DNA of 64,000 nt from Buchnera aphidicola (Macrosiphum gaurae) (GCF_005080965.1 NZ_CP034867.1:186001-250000), one strand, 5' to 3'. Counted from the stretch's first letter, positions 9,852 to 19,547 are shown. The notes: generated by a model from the sequence alone, not told the origin. Numbers and translations: made by a program.

Positions 9852-12356
9852 TTATATAGGTTCTACAATTTTTTGTAAAGCAACAACTTTTTCATTTTTT
9901 GAAGTTCTTATCAATATTACACCTTGTGTGTTTCTTCCTAATACTCCTACTTCAGAAACCCTAATTCTAACTAATGTTCCTGCATTAGTAATCATCATGA
10001 TTTGATCTTTTTCTACAACCTGAATTGCTCCAATGATTTTGCCATTTTTTTTTGTGATTTTAATGGAGATAACGCCTTGAGTAGCACGTGATTTTATAGG
10101 AAAATCACTAATTTTTGTACGTTTTCCATAACCATTTTTAGTTGCTATTAAAATACTTCCTTTATTTTTTGGTACGATTAAAGAAACAACTTTATCATTT
10201 TTTTTAATTTTAATACCTTTCACGCCAGATGCAGTTCTGCCCATAGTTCGAACACTTTTTTCTAAAAATTGTACTACTTTACCATTTTGTGTAAATAACA
10301 TGATATTATTGTTTCCATCAGTTAAAGCTACTCCAATCAGTTCATCGTTTGCATGTAAATTAATAGCGATAATTCCTGCAAGTCTAGGTTTTTTAAATTG
10401 GTTCAAAGAACTTTTTTTTACTATTCCATGTGCTGTAGTCATAAAAATATTAAGATCATCTTTGTATTCATGAACTGGTAATATAGCTGTAATTCTTTCT
10501 TTGGGACTTAAAGGTAATAAATTAACTATAGGTCTTCCTCTTGCATGTCTACTAGATTCTGGTAATTGGTAAACTTTCATCCAATATAGAATACCACGAC
10601 TAGAAAAACATAATATGGTGTCGTGTGTGTTTGCTATTACTAAACTTTCTATAAAATCTTCTTCTTTTATTTTTGCAGCTGATTTTCCTTTTCCACCCCG
10701 TCTTTGAGCATTATAATCAGAAAGAGGTTGATATTTTACGTATCCCGAATGAGACAGTGTGACTACTACATCTTCTTGATTAATTAAATCTTCAATATCA
10801 ATATCAGCATGATTTTCAATAATTTCTGTACGTCTTGTATCACTAAAATTATTTTTTATAGACAATAATTCCGATTTAATAACATTAAACATACGCTTTG
10901 GATTTTCAAGTATTTCTTTTAATTCCTTAGTTTTTCTTATTAAATCACTATGTTCAGCAATAATTTTTTTCTTTTCTAAATTAGTTAATTTATGTAAACG
11001 TAAATCTAATATAGCTTGTGCTTGTTGTTCAGTAAAAAAGTATTCAGGTTTTTTTTTATCTACATAATTTTCTTCTTGTAAATAATCATGTTTTTTTATC
11101 GTTTCAGATATCCATTTTTTTTTGATTAAAAAATTTTTTGCATCTGCCGGATTTCCTGATTGTTTTATTATTTCAATAATTACATTAATATTTATTACAG
11201 CAGTGTTTAATCCTTCAAGGATATGTATACGATTACGTATTTTATTTAATTCAAAAATACTACGTCTTGTAATAATTTCTTGTCTATGAAATAAAAAATG
11301 TTTTAATATTTCTTTTAAAGATAATGTTTTTGGTTGTCCTTGACATAAGGCAACCATATTAATCCCAAAAGATATTTGCAATTGAGTTAAAGTATATAAT
11401 TGATTTAAAATTATTTCAGATACTGCTTCTTTTTTAATTTCTATAACAATTCTCATTCCATCTTTATCAGATTCATCACGTAAAGCAGTAATTCCATCAA
11501 TTCTTTTGTCTTTTACTAATTCTGCTATTTTTTCAATTAAACGTGATTTGTTTACTTGATAAGGTATTTCGTCAAATATAATAGATTCTTTTTTATTTTT
11601 ATTATTTTTTTCAATTTTATTTCGTGCTCGAATATAAATTTTTCCTTTTCCTGTGCGATAAGCTTCTTCGATACCTGATTTTCCATTTATAATCCCTGCA
11701 GTTGGAAAATCTGGTCCTGGAATATACTTAATTAATTCATTTAGAGTAATATCATTGTTATCAATATAAGCTAAGCATCCATCAATGACTTCATGTAAAT
11801 TATGAGGTGGAATATTTGTGGCCATTCCTACAGCTATACCTGATGATCCATTTATTAAAAGATTAGGTATTTTTGACGGTAGTATTTCTGGAATATATTC
11901 AGTTCCATCGTAGTTTGGTAAAAATTCAACAGTATTTTTTTCTAAATCACTTAATAGTTCATGAGCTATTTTAGACATCCGAATCTCTGTATATCGCATT
12001 GCTGCTGCCGAATCTCCATCTACAGAACCAAAATTTCCTTGACCATCTATAAGCACATAACGTAATGAAAATTTTTGAGCCATACGCACTATGGCATCAT
12101 ATACAGCAGAATCTCCATGTGGATGATATTTTCCTATAACATCGCCTACTACACGAGCAGATTTTTTATATGTTTTATTCCAATCATTATTTAATATATA
12201 CATTGCAAAAAGTATTCTTCGGTGAACAGGTTTCAAACCATCTCGAACATCTGGTAAAGCTCGGCCAACTATTACAGACATAGAATAGTCTAAGTAAGAG
12301 CTTTTTAACTCTTCTTCAATATCGACTTGTATGATTTCTCGTGCCGGATCTTTCAT
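9852..12356 (-). CDS. gyrA: DNA gyrase subunit A
   Basis: Breakage-reunion subunit of DNA gyrase, which introduces negative supercoils with GyrB. I place the start at the ATG at 12356, because [17 protein letters not shown] matches the E. coli start residue for residue in length; an in-frame ATG at 12377 and a TTG at 12386 would add 7-10 residues. The catalytic tyrosine is in [10 protein letters not shown], and the C-terminal domain keeps the GyrA-box QRRGGKGK needed for DNA wrapping. The protein is about 834 residues because it ends at QKIVEPI and lacks the acidic tail of the E. coli protein. The upstream gene is divergent. Confidence 0.95.
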   Translation of the reverse strand: MKDPAREIIQVDIEEELKSSYLDYSMSVIVGRALPDVRDGLKPVHRRILFAMYILNNDWNKTYKKSARVVGDVIGKYHPHGDSAVYDAIVRMAQKFSLRYVLIDGQGNFGSVDGDSAAAMRYTEIRMSKIAHELLSDLEKNTVEFLPNYDGTEYIPEILPSKIPNLLINGSSGIAVGMATNIPPHNLHEVIDGCLAYIDNNDITLNELIKYIPGPDFPTAGIINGKSGIEEAYRTGKGKIYIRARNKIEKNNKNKKESIIFDEIPYQVNKSRLIEKIAELVKDKRIDGITALRDESDKDGMRIVIEIKKEAVSEIILNQLYTLTQLQISFGINMVALCQGQPKTLSLKEILKHFLFHRQEIITRRSIFELNKIRNRIHILEGLNTAVININVIIEIIKQSGNPADAKNFLIKKKWISETIKKHDYLQEENYVDKKKPEYFFTEQQAQAILDLRLHKLTNLEKKKIIAEHSDLIRKTKELKEILENPKRMFNVIKSELLSIKNNFSDTRRTEIIENHADIDIEDLINQEDVVVTLSHSGYVKYQPLSDYNAQRRGGKGKSAAKIKEEDFIESLVIANTHDTILCFSSRGILYWMKVYQLPESSRHARGRPIVNLLPLSPKERITAILPVHEYKDDLNIFMTTAHGIVKKSSLNQFKKPRLAGIIAINLHANDELIGVALTDGNNNIMLFTQNGKVVQFLEKSVRTMGRTASGVKGIKIKKNDKVVSLIVPKNKGSILIATKNGYGKRTKISDFPIKSRATQGVISIKITKKNGKIIGAIQVVEKDQIMMITNAGTLVRIRVSEVGVLGRNTQGVILIRTSKNEKVVALQKIVEPI

Positions 12357-12504
12357 ATAAACTTTTATCTCTTTCATGAAAAACAATCAAATTAAGTTAA
12401 AAAGTATAACATAATTAAACTATTAGATGCATATAAACAAAATCATTCTTTAGGGCAAAGTAATCCTACTTGTCATAAAAAATATTTTTTTTTATATTGT
12501 TTAT

Positions 12505-12533
12505 TTGAAACGAAAGTATTATGATAAAATAAT
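12505..12533 (+). promoter_or_regulatory. Possible sigma70-type promoter for the DUF2076 gene
   Basis: TTGAAA at 12505-12510 and AATAAT at 12528-12533 are separated by 17 bases, about 80 bases upstream of the ATG at 12613. In DNA this AT-rich such matches arise by chance, so this is only a candidate. Confidence 0.3.
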
Positions 12534-12612
12534 TATAGTTTTATAATAAAAATTATTAATAATATTAAAAATATAATAGTTTATTAACTTGACTTAAAAA
12601 TGAGATCTTATT

Positions 12613-13347
12613 ATGAAAGATGAAGAAAAAAATTTAATAGAAAATTTATTTCATCGTTTAAAAGAAACTGAATTAAACTCTTCTGAAAGAGATGAATCAG
12701 CAGATCATTTAATTCAAAATTTAGTGAAAAAACAACCAGCTTCTTCTTATTATATGACTCAAACAATATTGGTTCAAGAAACAGCTATAAAAAAAATGAG
12801 CATGAAAATTGAAGAATTAAAAACAAAAATAAAAGCATTGAATAGAGAAGAATTAAATAAAAAACCAAGTTTTTTATCTGGTTTTTTCAAAAAGAATCCT
12901 TCTTCTCAACTATCATCTAATGATAGCAATATATGGCAAAAAAAAACAGATATACTGCCAAATAATTATTCGAATACAACTAGTTTACCTGTTAATCAAT
13001 CATTTCCGACAACAAATAGTAATGGTAATAGTAGTAGAAGCGGTAGTTTTCTTAGTAGTGCATTACAAACAGCAACAGGCGTAGCAGGTGGTATGATTTT
13101 AGGTAACATGTTAATGAACGTTTTTAACCATACGAAACCAGAACAAGATATATTTGATACTGTTAATGAATCATCTTTAGATCACCATGCTGAAGATAAC
13201 TTTTTCAATAATAACTCTCATAACAATGATCTAATCAATTATGAATATGATCAATCAGATATCAATAGAAATGAACTAATTTCAGAAAACGTTAATGATG
13301 ATATCTATAATACAGACGACGATATTGATGATGATAACTTTATTTAA
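12613..13347 (+). CDS. DUF2076-type protein, function unknown
   Basis: A 244-residue protein resembling the DUF2076 family; Buchnera genomes carry a homologue between gyrA and ahpC. The N-terminus (about 1-85) is charged and helical, probably coiled coil, with repeated Leu/Ile. Residues 86-145 are rich in Ser, Asn and Pro and look disordered. A Gly-rich hydrophobic stretch near 150-170 (TGVAGGMILGNMLMNV) could insert in a membrane or oligomerise. The tail from about 176 is strongly acidic (Asp/Asn-rich). There is no signal peptide. It is divergent from gyrA and convergent with ahpC. I do not assign a function; a periplasmic or membrane-associated role is possible but unproven. Confidence 0.8.
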   Translation: MKDEEKNLIENLFHRLKETELNSSERDESADHLIQNLVKKQPASSYYMTQTILVQETAIKKMSMKIEELKTKIKALNREELNKKPSFLSGFFKKNPSSQLSSNDSNIWQKKTDILPNNYSNTTSLPVNQSFPTTNSNGNSSRSGSFLSSALQTATGVAGGMILGNMLMNVFNHTKPEQDIFDTVNESSLDHHAEDNFFNNNSHNNDLINYEYDQSDINRNELISENVNDDIYNTDDDIDDDNFI

Positions 13348-13415
13348 ACGTGTTTATTACTTTAATTATTAAAACTGACTGCATCTGTTATAATATAAAA
13401 TATAGATCGAAAAAT

Positions 13416-13449
13416 AAAGCCAGCATAAAATATTTTTTTTGCTGACTTT
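13416..13449 (-). terminator. Intrinsic terminator of ahpC
   Basis: The arms 13416-13425 and 13440-13449 form a 10-bp stem on the minus strand with one U-G pair; on the plus strand that position is a C-A mismatch, which assigns the hairpin to ahpC. A short U run follows in the minus direction. It starts 9 bases beyond the ahpC stop. Confidence 0.7.
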
Positions 13450-13457
13450 AAGTTTTT

Positions 13458-14051
13458 TTAAGAATATTTACTTAAATATTTAGCAACTCCTTCTGAAGAA
13501 GGCGCAATACCTTTTTCTCCCTTGTTCCAATTAGCAGGGCACACTTCACCAAATTTATTATGAAAATCTATAGCGTCTACCATGCGTATCATTTCTTTTA
13601 TGTTTCTTCCAAATGGTAGATCATTTACAACTTGGTGACGTACAATCCAATTAGAATCAATTAAAAATGAGGCTCTCAGTGCTACACCAAGATTTGGATG
13701 TTCAATGCCATAAGATTTCTGAATGCTATGTTTTATATCAGATACCATAGGAAATTTTATTTTTCCAATTCCACCATTTTTAGGTAGTATTTTTTGCCAT
13801 GCCTGATGAACAAAAATACTATCAATTGACACACCTACAATTTTAACATTTCTTTTTTTGAATTCTGAATATAGCGTATTAAATTCTATAATTTCAGATG
13901 GACATACAAAAGTAAAATCCATTGGCCAGAAAAATAGTATAATTGATTTACCATTAGAATATTTTTTAAGATCAAACTGTTCAACAATTTCATTATTTTT
14001 TAAAATTGCTGGAGCTATAAAGTTAGGAGCATTTTGTGTTACTAGAACCAT
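13458..14051 (-). CDS. ahpC: Alkyl hydroperoxide reductase C / 2-Cys peroxiredoxin
   Basis: Typical 2-Cys peroxiredoxin that reduces H2O2 and organic peroxides. The peroxidatic cysteine lies in FTFVCPSEI and the resolving cysteine in VCPANW. I start it at the ATG at 14051 (MVLVTQNAPNF, with AGG 8 bases upstream). The open frame extends 52 codons further, but that extension is Phe/Lys-rich, unlike the family, and would cover the start of the divergent ung. The resulting 197 residues fit the family. No ahpF is in the window, so the electron donor (thioredoxin or other) is not shown. It ends in a hairpin terminator facing the DUF2076 gene. Confidence 0.94.
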   Translation of the reverse strand: MVLVTQNAPNFIAPAILKNNEIVEQFDLKKYSNGKSIILFFWPMDFTFVCPSEIIEFNTLYSEFKKRNVKIVGVSIDSIFVHQAWQKILPKNGGIGKIKFPMVSDIKHSIQKSYGIEHPNLGVALRASFLIDSNWIVRHQVVNDLPFGRNIKEMIRMVDAIDFHNKFGEVCPANWNKGEKGIAPSSEGVAKYLSKYS

Positions 14052-14122
14052 TTTTTTTCCTATTATGTTATATTGTGAAAAGAAGATTTTTATTAAATTT
14101 TTATTAAAAACGGTAATTAAAA

Positions 14123-14789
14123 ATGAATATGATTCGAACTTGGAAAAATGTTCTATTTCAAGAAAAAAAAAAGATATTTTATTGATATAATCAAATTTCT
14201 TAAACAAGAACGTTTAAATAAAATAATTTACCCAGAACAGAAAAATATATTTAATGCATTTTTTTTAACTCATTTTAATGATATAAAAGTTGTTATTCTT
14301 GGACAAGATCCATATTTTTCTGAGAATCAAGCACATGGTTTATCATTTTCTGTACCGAAAAATTCTACTATACCACCTTCTTTAAAGAATATATACAAAG
14401 AGTTAAATAGTGATTTTAAAAAAAAACATAGTTTTAATCATGGATGTCTTGAAAACTGGGCTCATCAAGGTGTTTTTTTATTAAATACTATTTTAACAGT
14501 TGAATCAGGAAAACCAAAATCACACAGTAATATTGGATGGACTATTTTTACTGATAAAGTAATTTCTACAATTAATTTATATAGAAGTTCTATTGTTTTT
14601 TTGCTATGGGGGCATGATGCACAAAAAAAATCTCATTTAATTAATGAAGATAAGCATTATATATTAAAAACATCTCATCCTTCTCCTTTATCAGCACATC
14701 GAGGTTTTTTCGGATGTAAACATTTTTCTTTAGCTAACAAAATATTAATTGAAAATAAAAAAAAACCGATTAATTGGTTTTGTATTTAA
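14123..14789 (+). CDS. ung: Uracil-DNA glycosylase with an N-terminal frameshift in an A10 tract
   Basis: Removes uracil from DNA, mainly from cytosine deamination. The core is intact in the frame running to 14789: GQDPYF with the catalytic Asp, and HPSPLSAHRGFFG. The N-terminal piece RTWKNVLFQEKK, which matches LTWHDVLAEEK of E. coli Ung, is in a different frame starting at the ATG at 14123. The two join across ten A at 14163-14172; nine A (or twelve) would make one frame. The downstream frame has its own ATG at 14148 preceded by GGA, so a shortened but active enzyme could be started there without slippage. It is divergent from ahpC and convergent with grpE. Confidence 0.9.
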
Positions 14790-14863
14790 AAAATAAAGAA
14801 TTTTCTATGCTAAAATAATATAAAATTATTATTTAAGTAAGAATTTTAAAAAATAGAAAAACG

Positions 14864-15445
14864 TTAATTTTTAGCCACTTTGACTATTGCTTTTCTTAAT
14901 AATACTTTATTGAAAGTAAATCCCTTTTTATTAGTAGAAATGATATGATTAGGAAGTGTGTTTTCGGACAATTCTTCTGATATTGATATGTGAATATCAG
15001 GATTAAAGAGTTCATTTTTTTTACCTTCAATTTTCACTCCTAATTTATGTAATATGTTTAACAAAGATTGCAATGTAAGTTCGATACCTTTTATTAAAGG
15101 TTCGTCTTTTGTGTTTAATTTATCAGATAATATCAAGATTTCTTCTAAACAATCTATTATAGGAATTATTTCCTTTAAAAATCTTTCAGTTTCTGTTTTT
15201 TTTATTGTTTTTATTTTTTCTTCAGTATTTTTTTTTATATTTTCTATATTTGCTAGTTTTCGTAACTCAATGTCACTAATTTTTTTTTGATTCTGAATTA
15301 TTTCTAATTTTAAATCTTCTATTTTTTTGCTTTGAAGCTTGAGTACATCAATTGAATTATCTTTGTTTTCTTTTACAGTATCATTATTTTTAAAAATATT
15401 TTCTTCATATATTTTTTTTTCTTGATTTTTCATAAAAGTTACCAT
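14864..15445 (-). CDS. grpE: GrpE nucleotide-exchange factor (grpE1-type)
   Basis: Co-chaperone that releases ADP from DnaK. Up to 193 residues: a Lys/Glu/Asn-rich N-terminus, a long coiled-coil helix (about 35-90) and the C-terminal beta domain with the family's final segment KGFTFNKVLLRKAIVKVAKN. It could also start at a second in-frame ATG 4 codons later (15433). Buchnera is known to carry two grpE copies; I cannot see the other one here, and this one is strongly diverged from E. coli in its first half. It is divergent from nadK and has a good promoter at 15468-15495 that includes a CTTGAA heat-shock element. Confidence 0.9.
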   Translation of the reverse strand: MVTFMKNQEKKIYEENIFKNNDTVKENKDNSIDVLKLQSKKIEDLKLEIIQNQKKISDIELRKLANIENIKKNTEEKIKTIKKTETERFLKEIIPIIDCLEEILILSDKLNTKDEPLIKGIELTLQSLLNILHKLGVKIEGKKNELFNPDIHISISEELSENTLPNHIISTNKKGFTFNKVLLRKAIVKVAKN

Positions 15446-15467
15446 TAATTATATTAATAATTAAGCT

Positions 15468-15495
15468 ATTATAAACCTTATAATTAATCTTTCAA
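15468..15495 (-). promoter_or_regulatory. grpE promoter with overlapping sigma32-like -35 element
   Basis: Read on the minus strand, TTGAAA (15495-15490) and TATAAT (15473-15468) are 16 bases apart, a near-consensus housekeeping promoter just upstream of grpE. The base before makes CTTGAA, the sigma32 -35 core. The GC-rich sigma32 -10 (CCCCAT) is not present, so heat-shock control is only suggested. Confidence 0.55.
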
Positions 15496-15549
15496 GACTG
15501 TTTAGTATTATAATATAATGTGCATTATTTTTTTGGGAATTTTTATGTA

Positions 15550-16428
15550 ATGAAGCAACATTTCACTTGTATAGGTATTGTTGGGCGTCCGCGTCATGCG
15601 AGTGCATTAATAACACATAAGACTCTTTATAAGTGGTTAATAAAAAATGGTTATAAAGTGTTTATTGAATACACTGTTGCTAAAGAATTAAAATTAAATA
15701 ATCCTCATACTGCTACATTAATTGAAATTGGCGAATCTTGTGATTTAGCAGTCGTTATAGGTGGAGATGGTAATTTATTATGTGCAGCGCGTGTTTTATC
15801 ACTTTATAATATTAAAATTATCGGGATCAACAGAGGTAATTTAGGTTTTCTTACTGATTTAAACCCAGATACTGGTTTAAAAAATTTATCAAAGGTTTTG
15901 TCGGGAGATTATTTGCTAGAAAATAGGTTTTTATTGGATGCACAAGTTTGTCAAAAAAAAATAATTTCAAGATCTAGCATAGCTATTAATGAAGTTGTCT
16001 TACATGCAAAACATTTAGCTCATATGATAGAATTTGAAGTGTACATCGATAATAAATTTTCTTTTTCTCAGCGTGCAGATGGATTGATTGTTTCAACGCC
16101 TACGGGTTCGACTGGTTATTCACTATCAGCTGGTGGACCAATTATAGCAGCATCTTTAGATGCTATTGTATTAGTGCCAATGTTTCCACATACTTTATCT
16201 GCGCGTCCTTTAGTAATTCATAGTGACAGTATAATTTGTTTGAAATTTTCTAATATTCAAACTAATTTAAAAATAAGCTGTGATAGTCAAACTATTTTAA
16301 CAATCAAAAAAGATGAATGTGTATTTATTCGTAAAAGTTGTTATTATTTAAACCTTGTACACCCTAAAAGTTATAATTATTTTAAAACTTTAACTTCTAA
16401 GTTAAGTTGGTCTAAAAAATTTTTTTAG
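15550..16428 (+). CDS. nadK: NAD kinase
   Basis: Phosphorylates NAD to NADP with ATP. The conserved GGDGNLL and [11 protein letters not shown] motifs are present, along with the [15 protein letters not shown] region. I start at the ATG at 15550: [12 protein letters not shown] matches the E. coli N-terminus, a GGGAA ribosome site lies about 10 bases upstream, and the length is then 292 residues, equal to E. coli. An in-frame upstream ATG at 15520 would add ten residues. The sequence ATGTAATG at the start also creates a start-stop pair overlapping the true ATG. It is divergent from grpE, as in E. coli. Confidence 0.96.
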   Translation: MKQHFTCIGIVGRPRHASALITHKTLYKWLIKNGYKVFIEYTVAKELKLNNPHTATLIEIGESCDLAVVIGGDGNLLCAARVLSLYNIKIIGINRGNLGFLTDLNPDTGLKNLSKVLSGDYLLENRFLLDAQVCQKKIISRSSIAINEVVLHAKHLAHMIEFEVYIDNKFSFSQRADGLIVSTPTGSTGYSLSAGGPIIAASLDAIVLVPMFPHTLSARPLVIHSDSIICLKFSNIQTNLKISCDSQTILTIKKDECVFIRKSCYYLNLVHPKSYNYFKTLTSKLSWSKKFF

Positions 16429-16567
16429 GTGATTTAACAAATATAAGAAAAGATTAATTTAATTAAAATATTTTTGAAAAATTGATATTTTTTATTAATA
16501 TAAATTATAGTAAAATACTAATAAAGAGTGTTAATTATTTTTATGTAAACTATAATAAGATATTATT

Positions 16568-16876
16568 ATGAATAATTATATCAAGATGTTATTGATAGTT
16601 ATGTTATTTTCTGGCTGTTCTGATTTAGAAAAAAGAAAATTCAGATCAGATTTTTTAGAAAAAGCATATTTCAACCAGAGTATGTTAAATAAAAATTATG
16701 TTGGTATGACAAGACAACAAGTAGTTTATATTTTTGGCATGCCAATTTTTTCTGATTCTTTTAATGATGTGTATCATTATTGTTTATATAATTTCGAAAT
16801 GAATAATAAGTTTGAAAAAAGAATTTTAAATTTGTATTTTAAAGAAAATAAAGTTTTAAAATTTAATATCACATAG
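16568..16876 (+). CDS. bamE: Outer membrane assembly lipoprotein BamE (SmpA)
   Basis: Small lipoprotein of the BAM complex that inserts beta-barrel proteins in the outer membrane. It has 102 residues, with a short signal peptide ending in the lipobox LFSGC (lipid-modified Cys17), then the conserved NYVGMTRQQVVYIFGMPIFSD segment of the SmpA/OmlA fold. It is a little shorter than E. coli BamE (113). Retention of BamE, although lpxC is missing from the dcw cluster here, suggests that a protein-bearing outer membrane persists without classical lipopolysaccharide. It is convergent with ssrA, whose 3' end is 39 bases away, as in the E. coli neighbourhood. Confidence 0.92.
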   Translation: MNNYIKMLLIVMLFSGCSDLEKRKFRSDFLEKAYFNQSMLNKNYVGMTRQQVVYIFGMPIFSDSFNDVYHYCLYNFEMNNKFEKRILNLYFKENKVLKFNIT

Positions 16877-16915
16877 TTTTTTAAAAAATTTTTTTAATGT
16901 TAGTATACATATTTT

Positions 16916-17281
16916 TGGAGCTGGCGGGATTTGAACCCGCGTCCAAAATCTCTACGAATAAAGTACTACATGCTTAGTTTTTTCTTTATTCAATTCATTA
17001 CCTAATTTGGAAAAACGCATTTTAGGTTTATAGCTTGAAAAATTTCTTCGTGTCATCATCAAGCTTGATGTTCACGTTTTTCTCTTTTTTATGACCTCCC
17101 GAATTTCTCATCCTAAGAGAAAAAGGCTAAGAAGGAAGGGCTTGATACAGTTTTTTAAGCTGCTAAAGCGTATTTTTGTGTATTATTTGCAATTATTGTT
17201 TTACGGCTTTTATCGAGGCAAACCGTTCCTCGGCATGCACTTTACTTTGTTGATAATTTTGTCAAATCCAAAAACAGCCCC
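16916..17281 (-). ncRNA. ssrA: Transfer-messenger RNA (tmRNA, ssrA)
   Basis: Rescues stalled ribosomes and adds a degradation tag. The minus strand has the 5' GGGGCUG and 3' CAGCUCC arms of the tRNA-Ala-like acceptor, with the third G-U pair that specifies alanine, and a GGGTTCAAATCCC T-arm. The tag frame lies at about 17160-17195 and reads ANNTQKYALAA-stop: the YALAA degron is kept, but with 11 codons where E. coli has 10. The gene is about 366 bases, against 363 in E. coli. The last templated base is A (16916), followed by AAA rather than CCA, so the 3' CCA must be added enzymatically. A 66-codon plus-strand frame over it is not a gene. Confidence 0.95.
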
Positions 17282-17412
17282 TTTTTTCTAAAAATGTAGT
17301 ATTGCAAAAAAAAATAAGTTTGTCTATTAATTATTTTATAGTATTTTGAGAAAATTTTTATATAAATTGTTTAAACAGATATTTTACATAAATTTTAAAA
17401 ATGGAAATTAAC

Positions 17413-17739
17413 ATGAGTATTATTGAAAAGATTAAGAAACAAATTAAAGATAATATTATTTTAATTTATATGAAAGGAACTCCGGAAGCTCCTAGTTGTG
17501 GTTTTTCTGCACAAGCAGTCAAGGCTTTGTCAGTTTGTGGTGAAAAATTTGCTTATGTAGATGTTTTAGAAAATACAGAAATTAGGAACAAACTTCCAGA
17601 ATATGCTAATTGGCCAACATTCCCTCAGTTGTGGATAGATGGTGAACTCATTGGCGGTTGTAGTATTATACTTGAAATGTTAGAAAATGGTCAATTAAAA
17701 GAACTCATATCCAAAACAGTAAAAAAATATAAAACGTAA
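17413..17739 (+). CDS. grxD: Monothiol glutaredoxin GrxD
   Basis: Monothiol glutaredoxin (CGFS type) that binds a [2Fe-2S] cluster with glutathione and delivers it within the Fe-S assembly system. The CGFS motif begins at Cys29, and the WPTFPQLWIDGELIGG segment forms the glutathione-binding loop. I choose the ATG at 17413 (108 residues) because GGAAATTAAC precedes it with good spacing; the in-frame ATG at 17401 would add four residues. It is divergent from ssrA and convergent with rnt. With erpA also present, Fe-S cluster trafficking is retained. Confidence 0.95.
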   Translation: MSIIEKIKKQIKDNIILIYMKGTPEAPSCGFSAQAVKALSVCGEKFAYVDVLENTEIRNKLPEYANWPTFPQLWIDGELIGGCSIILEMLENGQLKELISKTVKKYKT

Positions 17740-17779
17740 TTTTTAAGAAAACCTATATTATATAGATAATATCTAGATT

Positions 17780-17837
17780 AGATATGACATTAAATAAAGA
17801 GTATTGAATTTTGATCTTTATTACTAATGTCATATCT
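17780..17837. terminator. Bidirectional terminator between grxD and rnt
   Basis: A long hairpin: 13 bp perfect (17780-17792 with 17825-17837) continued by 8 bp (17793-17800 with 17815-17822), with a 2-base bulge and a 14-base loop. T runs follow in the grxD direction. It sits in the gap between the two convergent genes and can serve both. Confidence 0.75.
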
Positions 17838-17900
17838 TTTTCTTATTAAGAATACTGTAAAATATATAAGATAATTATCTTGTTAATATTTTTAATACTA

Positions 17901-18548
17901 TTAAATTTTTTTTTCTAAATTAAGAGGCCAACCACCCAAACGTTTCCAACGATTTACTAATTCACAAAAAAGTTCAGCAGTCTGTAAAGTATCATAAAGT
18001 GCAGAATGTGCTTGATGGTTATCAAATGATAAGCCAATAGCTTTACATGCTTTAGATAAGACAGTTTGGCCAACTACTAATGCACTTAATGCGGCTGTGT
18101 CAAACGTAACAAATGGATGAAAAGGATTATTTTTTATTTTCACTCTTTGAATTGCAGCCATTAAAAAATTATGATCAAAATTAGCATTATGTGCTACAAC
18201 AATTCCTCGACTACATCCTTGTATTTTAATTCCTTTACGCACCATTTTTAATATAGATTGAATTGCTATTTTTTCGCTAATAGCACCACGTAATGGGTTA
18301 AATGGATCAATTTTGTTAAAAGCTATTGCATCAGAGTTTATTATAGAACCTTTAAAGGGTTCTATATGAAAATGTAATGTATTTTCTTTGCGTAACCATC
18401 CTAATTCATCCATTTTTAATGTAATTATAGCAATTTCTAATACTGCATCAGTATTTGCATTGAATCCTGCTGTTTCAATATCTATAACAACAGGATAAAA
18501 AGTACGAAACCGATTACTTAGCAAATTGAATTCTTGAGTTATAGACAT
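17901..18548 (-). CDS. rnt: Ribonuclease T
   Basis: DEDD-family 3'-5' exoribonuclease that trims the 3' ends of tRNA and other stable RNA. Catalytic residues appear in DIETAG (Asp, Glu), in HNANFD and in the C-terminal HSALYD. The 215-residue protein matches E. coli RNase T in length and ends in the conserved [12 protein letters not shown]. The ATG at 18548 is chosen over the TTG one codon upstream. It is divergent from sodA and convergent with grxD; grxD, rnt and sodA are also near each other in E. coli. Confidence 0.96.
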   Translation of the reverse strand: MSITQEFNLLSNRFRTFYPVVIDIETAGFNANTDAVLEIAIITLKMDELGWLRKENTLHFHIEPFKGSIINSDAIAFNKIDPFNPLRGAISEKIAIQSILKMVRKGIKIQGCSRGIVVAHNANFDHNFLMAAIQRVKIKNNPFHPFVTFDTAALSALVVGQTVLSKACKAIGLSFDNHQAHSALYDTLQTAELFCELVNRWKRLGGWPLNLEKKI

Positions 18549-18648
18549 CAAAATCTCATTTTTTAAAATATTTTTTGTTGAATATAGTTAATCTTGTATA
18601 TTTTTATAATTTTAGTTCTAGATACTTTAAAAATATGTATTATGATTC

Positions 18649-18678
18649 TTGTTAATAATTTAATAAGTGTACTATAAT
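18649..18678 (+). promoter_or_regulatory. Candidate sodA promoter
   Basis: TTGTTA (18649-18654) and a perfect TATAAT (18673-18678) are 18 bases apart, about 90 bases upstream of the sodA ATG. No SoxS, Fur or other regulator box is recognised. Confidence 0.4.
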
Positions 18679-18767
18679 TTATAAAAATATTTAAGATTAA
18701 ATTATTAATTTAATAATTTTTAAAAATAATACGACAATTTTATTACAATCATATCTAGGAAAATAAA

Positions 18768-19379
18768 ATGAGTTATATTCTACCTTCTCTACCTTATTCA
18801 TATGATGCGTTAGAACCATTTTTTGATGAACAGACTATGAAAATTCATCATACCAAACACCATCAAAATTATATCAATAACACTAATTCTATTTTAGAAA
18901 ATACAGCTTTTTCCTCATTATCTATTGATGAATTAATATCTATTTTCAATGAAATTATTTTAGAAAAGAAACACGTATTACGTAATAACGCAGGTGGTCA
19001 TATAAATCATAGTTTTTTTTGGAAAAGTCTAAAATTAGGAACAGTTTTAACAAAGGATCTAAAAATAGAAATAGAAAAACAATTTGGTACTATTGATAGC
19101 TTCAAAGATAAATTTGAGTCAGTAGCACTTAATCATTTTGGTTCTGGTTGGGTATGGTTAGTGAACCAAAATGGTATTTTATCAATAGTTTCTACTATTA
19201 ATCAGGATAATCCTTTGATGGGGAAATCAATATCTAATACTTATGGTGATCCTATAATTGCTTTAGATGTCTGGGAACATGCTTATTATTTAAAATATCA
19301 AAATAGACGGTTAGATTATATTAAAGCTTTTTGGAACGTTGTTAATTGGGAAGAAGCTTCTAATCGTTTACAGAAGTAA
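18768..19379 (+). CDS. sodA: Superoxide dismutase [Mn]
   Basis: Dismutes superoxide to oxygen and H2O2. Metal ligands are visible in HHTKHHQNY (His), [10 protein letters not shown] (His) and DVWEHAYY (Asp and His). Residues around the second-shell GSGWVWL favour the manganese/iron SodA-SodB fold, and the overall likeness is to E. coli SodA (206 residues; 203 here). A good AGGA ribosome site precedes the ATG. With AhpC it forms the visible oxidative defence of the window. A 32-base perfect palindrome follows and probably terminates it. Confidence 0.95.
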   Translation: MSYILPSLPYSYDALEPFFDEQTMKIHHTKHHQNYINNTNSILENTAFSSLSIDELISIFNEIILEKKHVLRNNAGGHINHSFFWKSLKLGTVLTKDLKIEIEKQFGTIDSFKDKFESVALNHFGSGWVWLVNQNGILSIVSTINQDNPLMGKSISNTYGDPIIALDVWEHAYYLKYQNRRLDYIKAFWNVVNWEEASNRLQK

Positions 19380-19462
19380 TTTATGAACTGTATTGAAATA
19401 GTATGATTTACATAGAATTCATATTATATAATTGTTTTCTTATGACGTTTTATGTAATTATT

Positions 19463-19494
19463 AAAAAACATATAATATATATTATATGTTTTTT
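19463..19494 (+). terminator. Palindromic terminator downstream of sodA
   Basis: A perfect 32-base palindrome (16 bp arms, mostly A and T with one C-G pair) is followed by further T. It lies between sodA and pth on the plus strand and most likely ends the sodA transcript. Confidence 0.55.
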
Positions 19495-19547
19495 TAATTT
19501 ACTTTATAAAATATTAAAATAATTATTTCAATATTAAAGGATGTTTT

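Noticed and set aside
14130..14142. GATTCGAACTTGG, resembling a tRNA T-arm
   Set aside because: It encodes the conserved IRTW residues of the Ung N-terminus and no tRNA stems can be built around it.
14052..14207. A 52-residue N-terminal extension of AhpC
   Set aside because: The extension is low-complexity Phe/Lys/Ile, unlike the family, and overlaps the start of ung; the ATG at 14051 has a ribosome site and gives the normal length.
17091..17291. A 66-codon frame on the plus strand
   Set aside because: It lies entirely over the tmRNA gene on the opposite strand and is explained by that RNA's conserved sequence.
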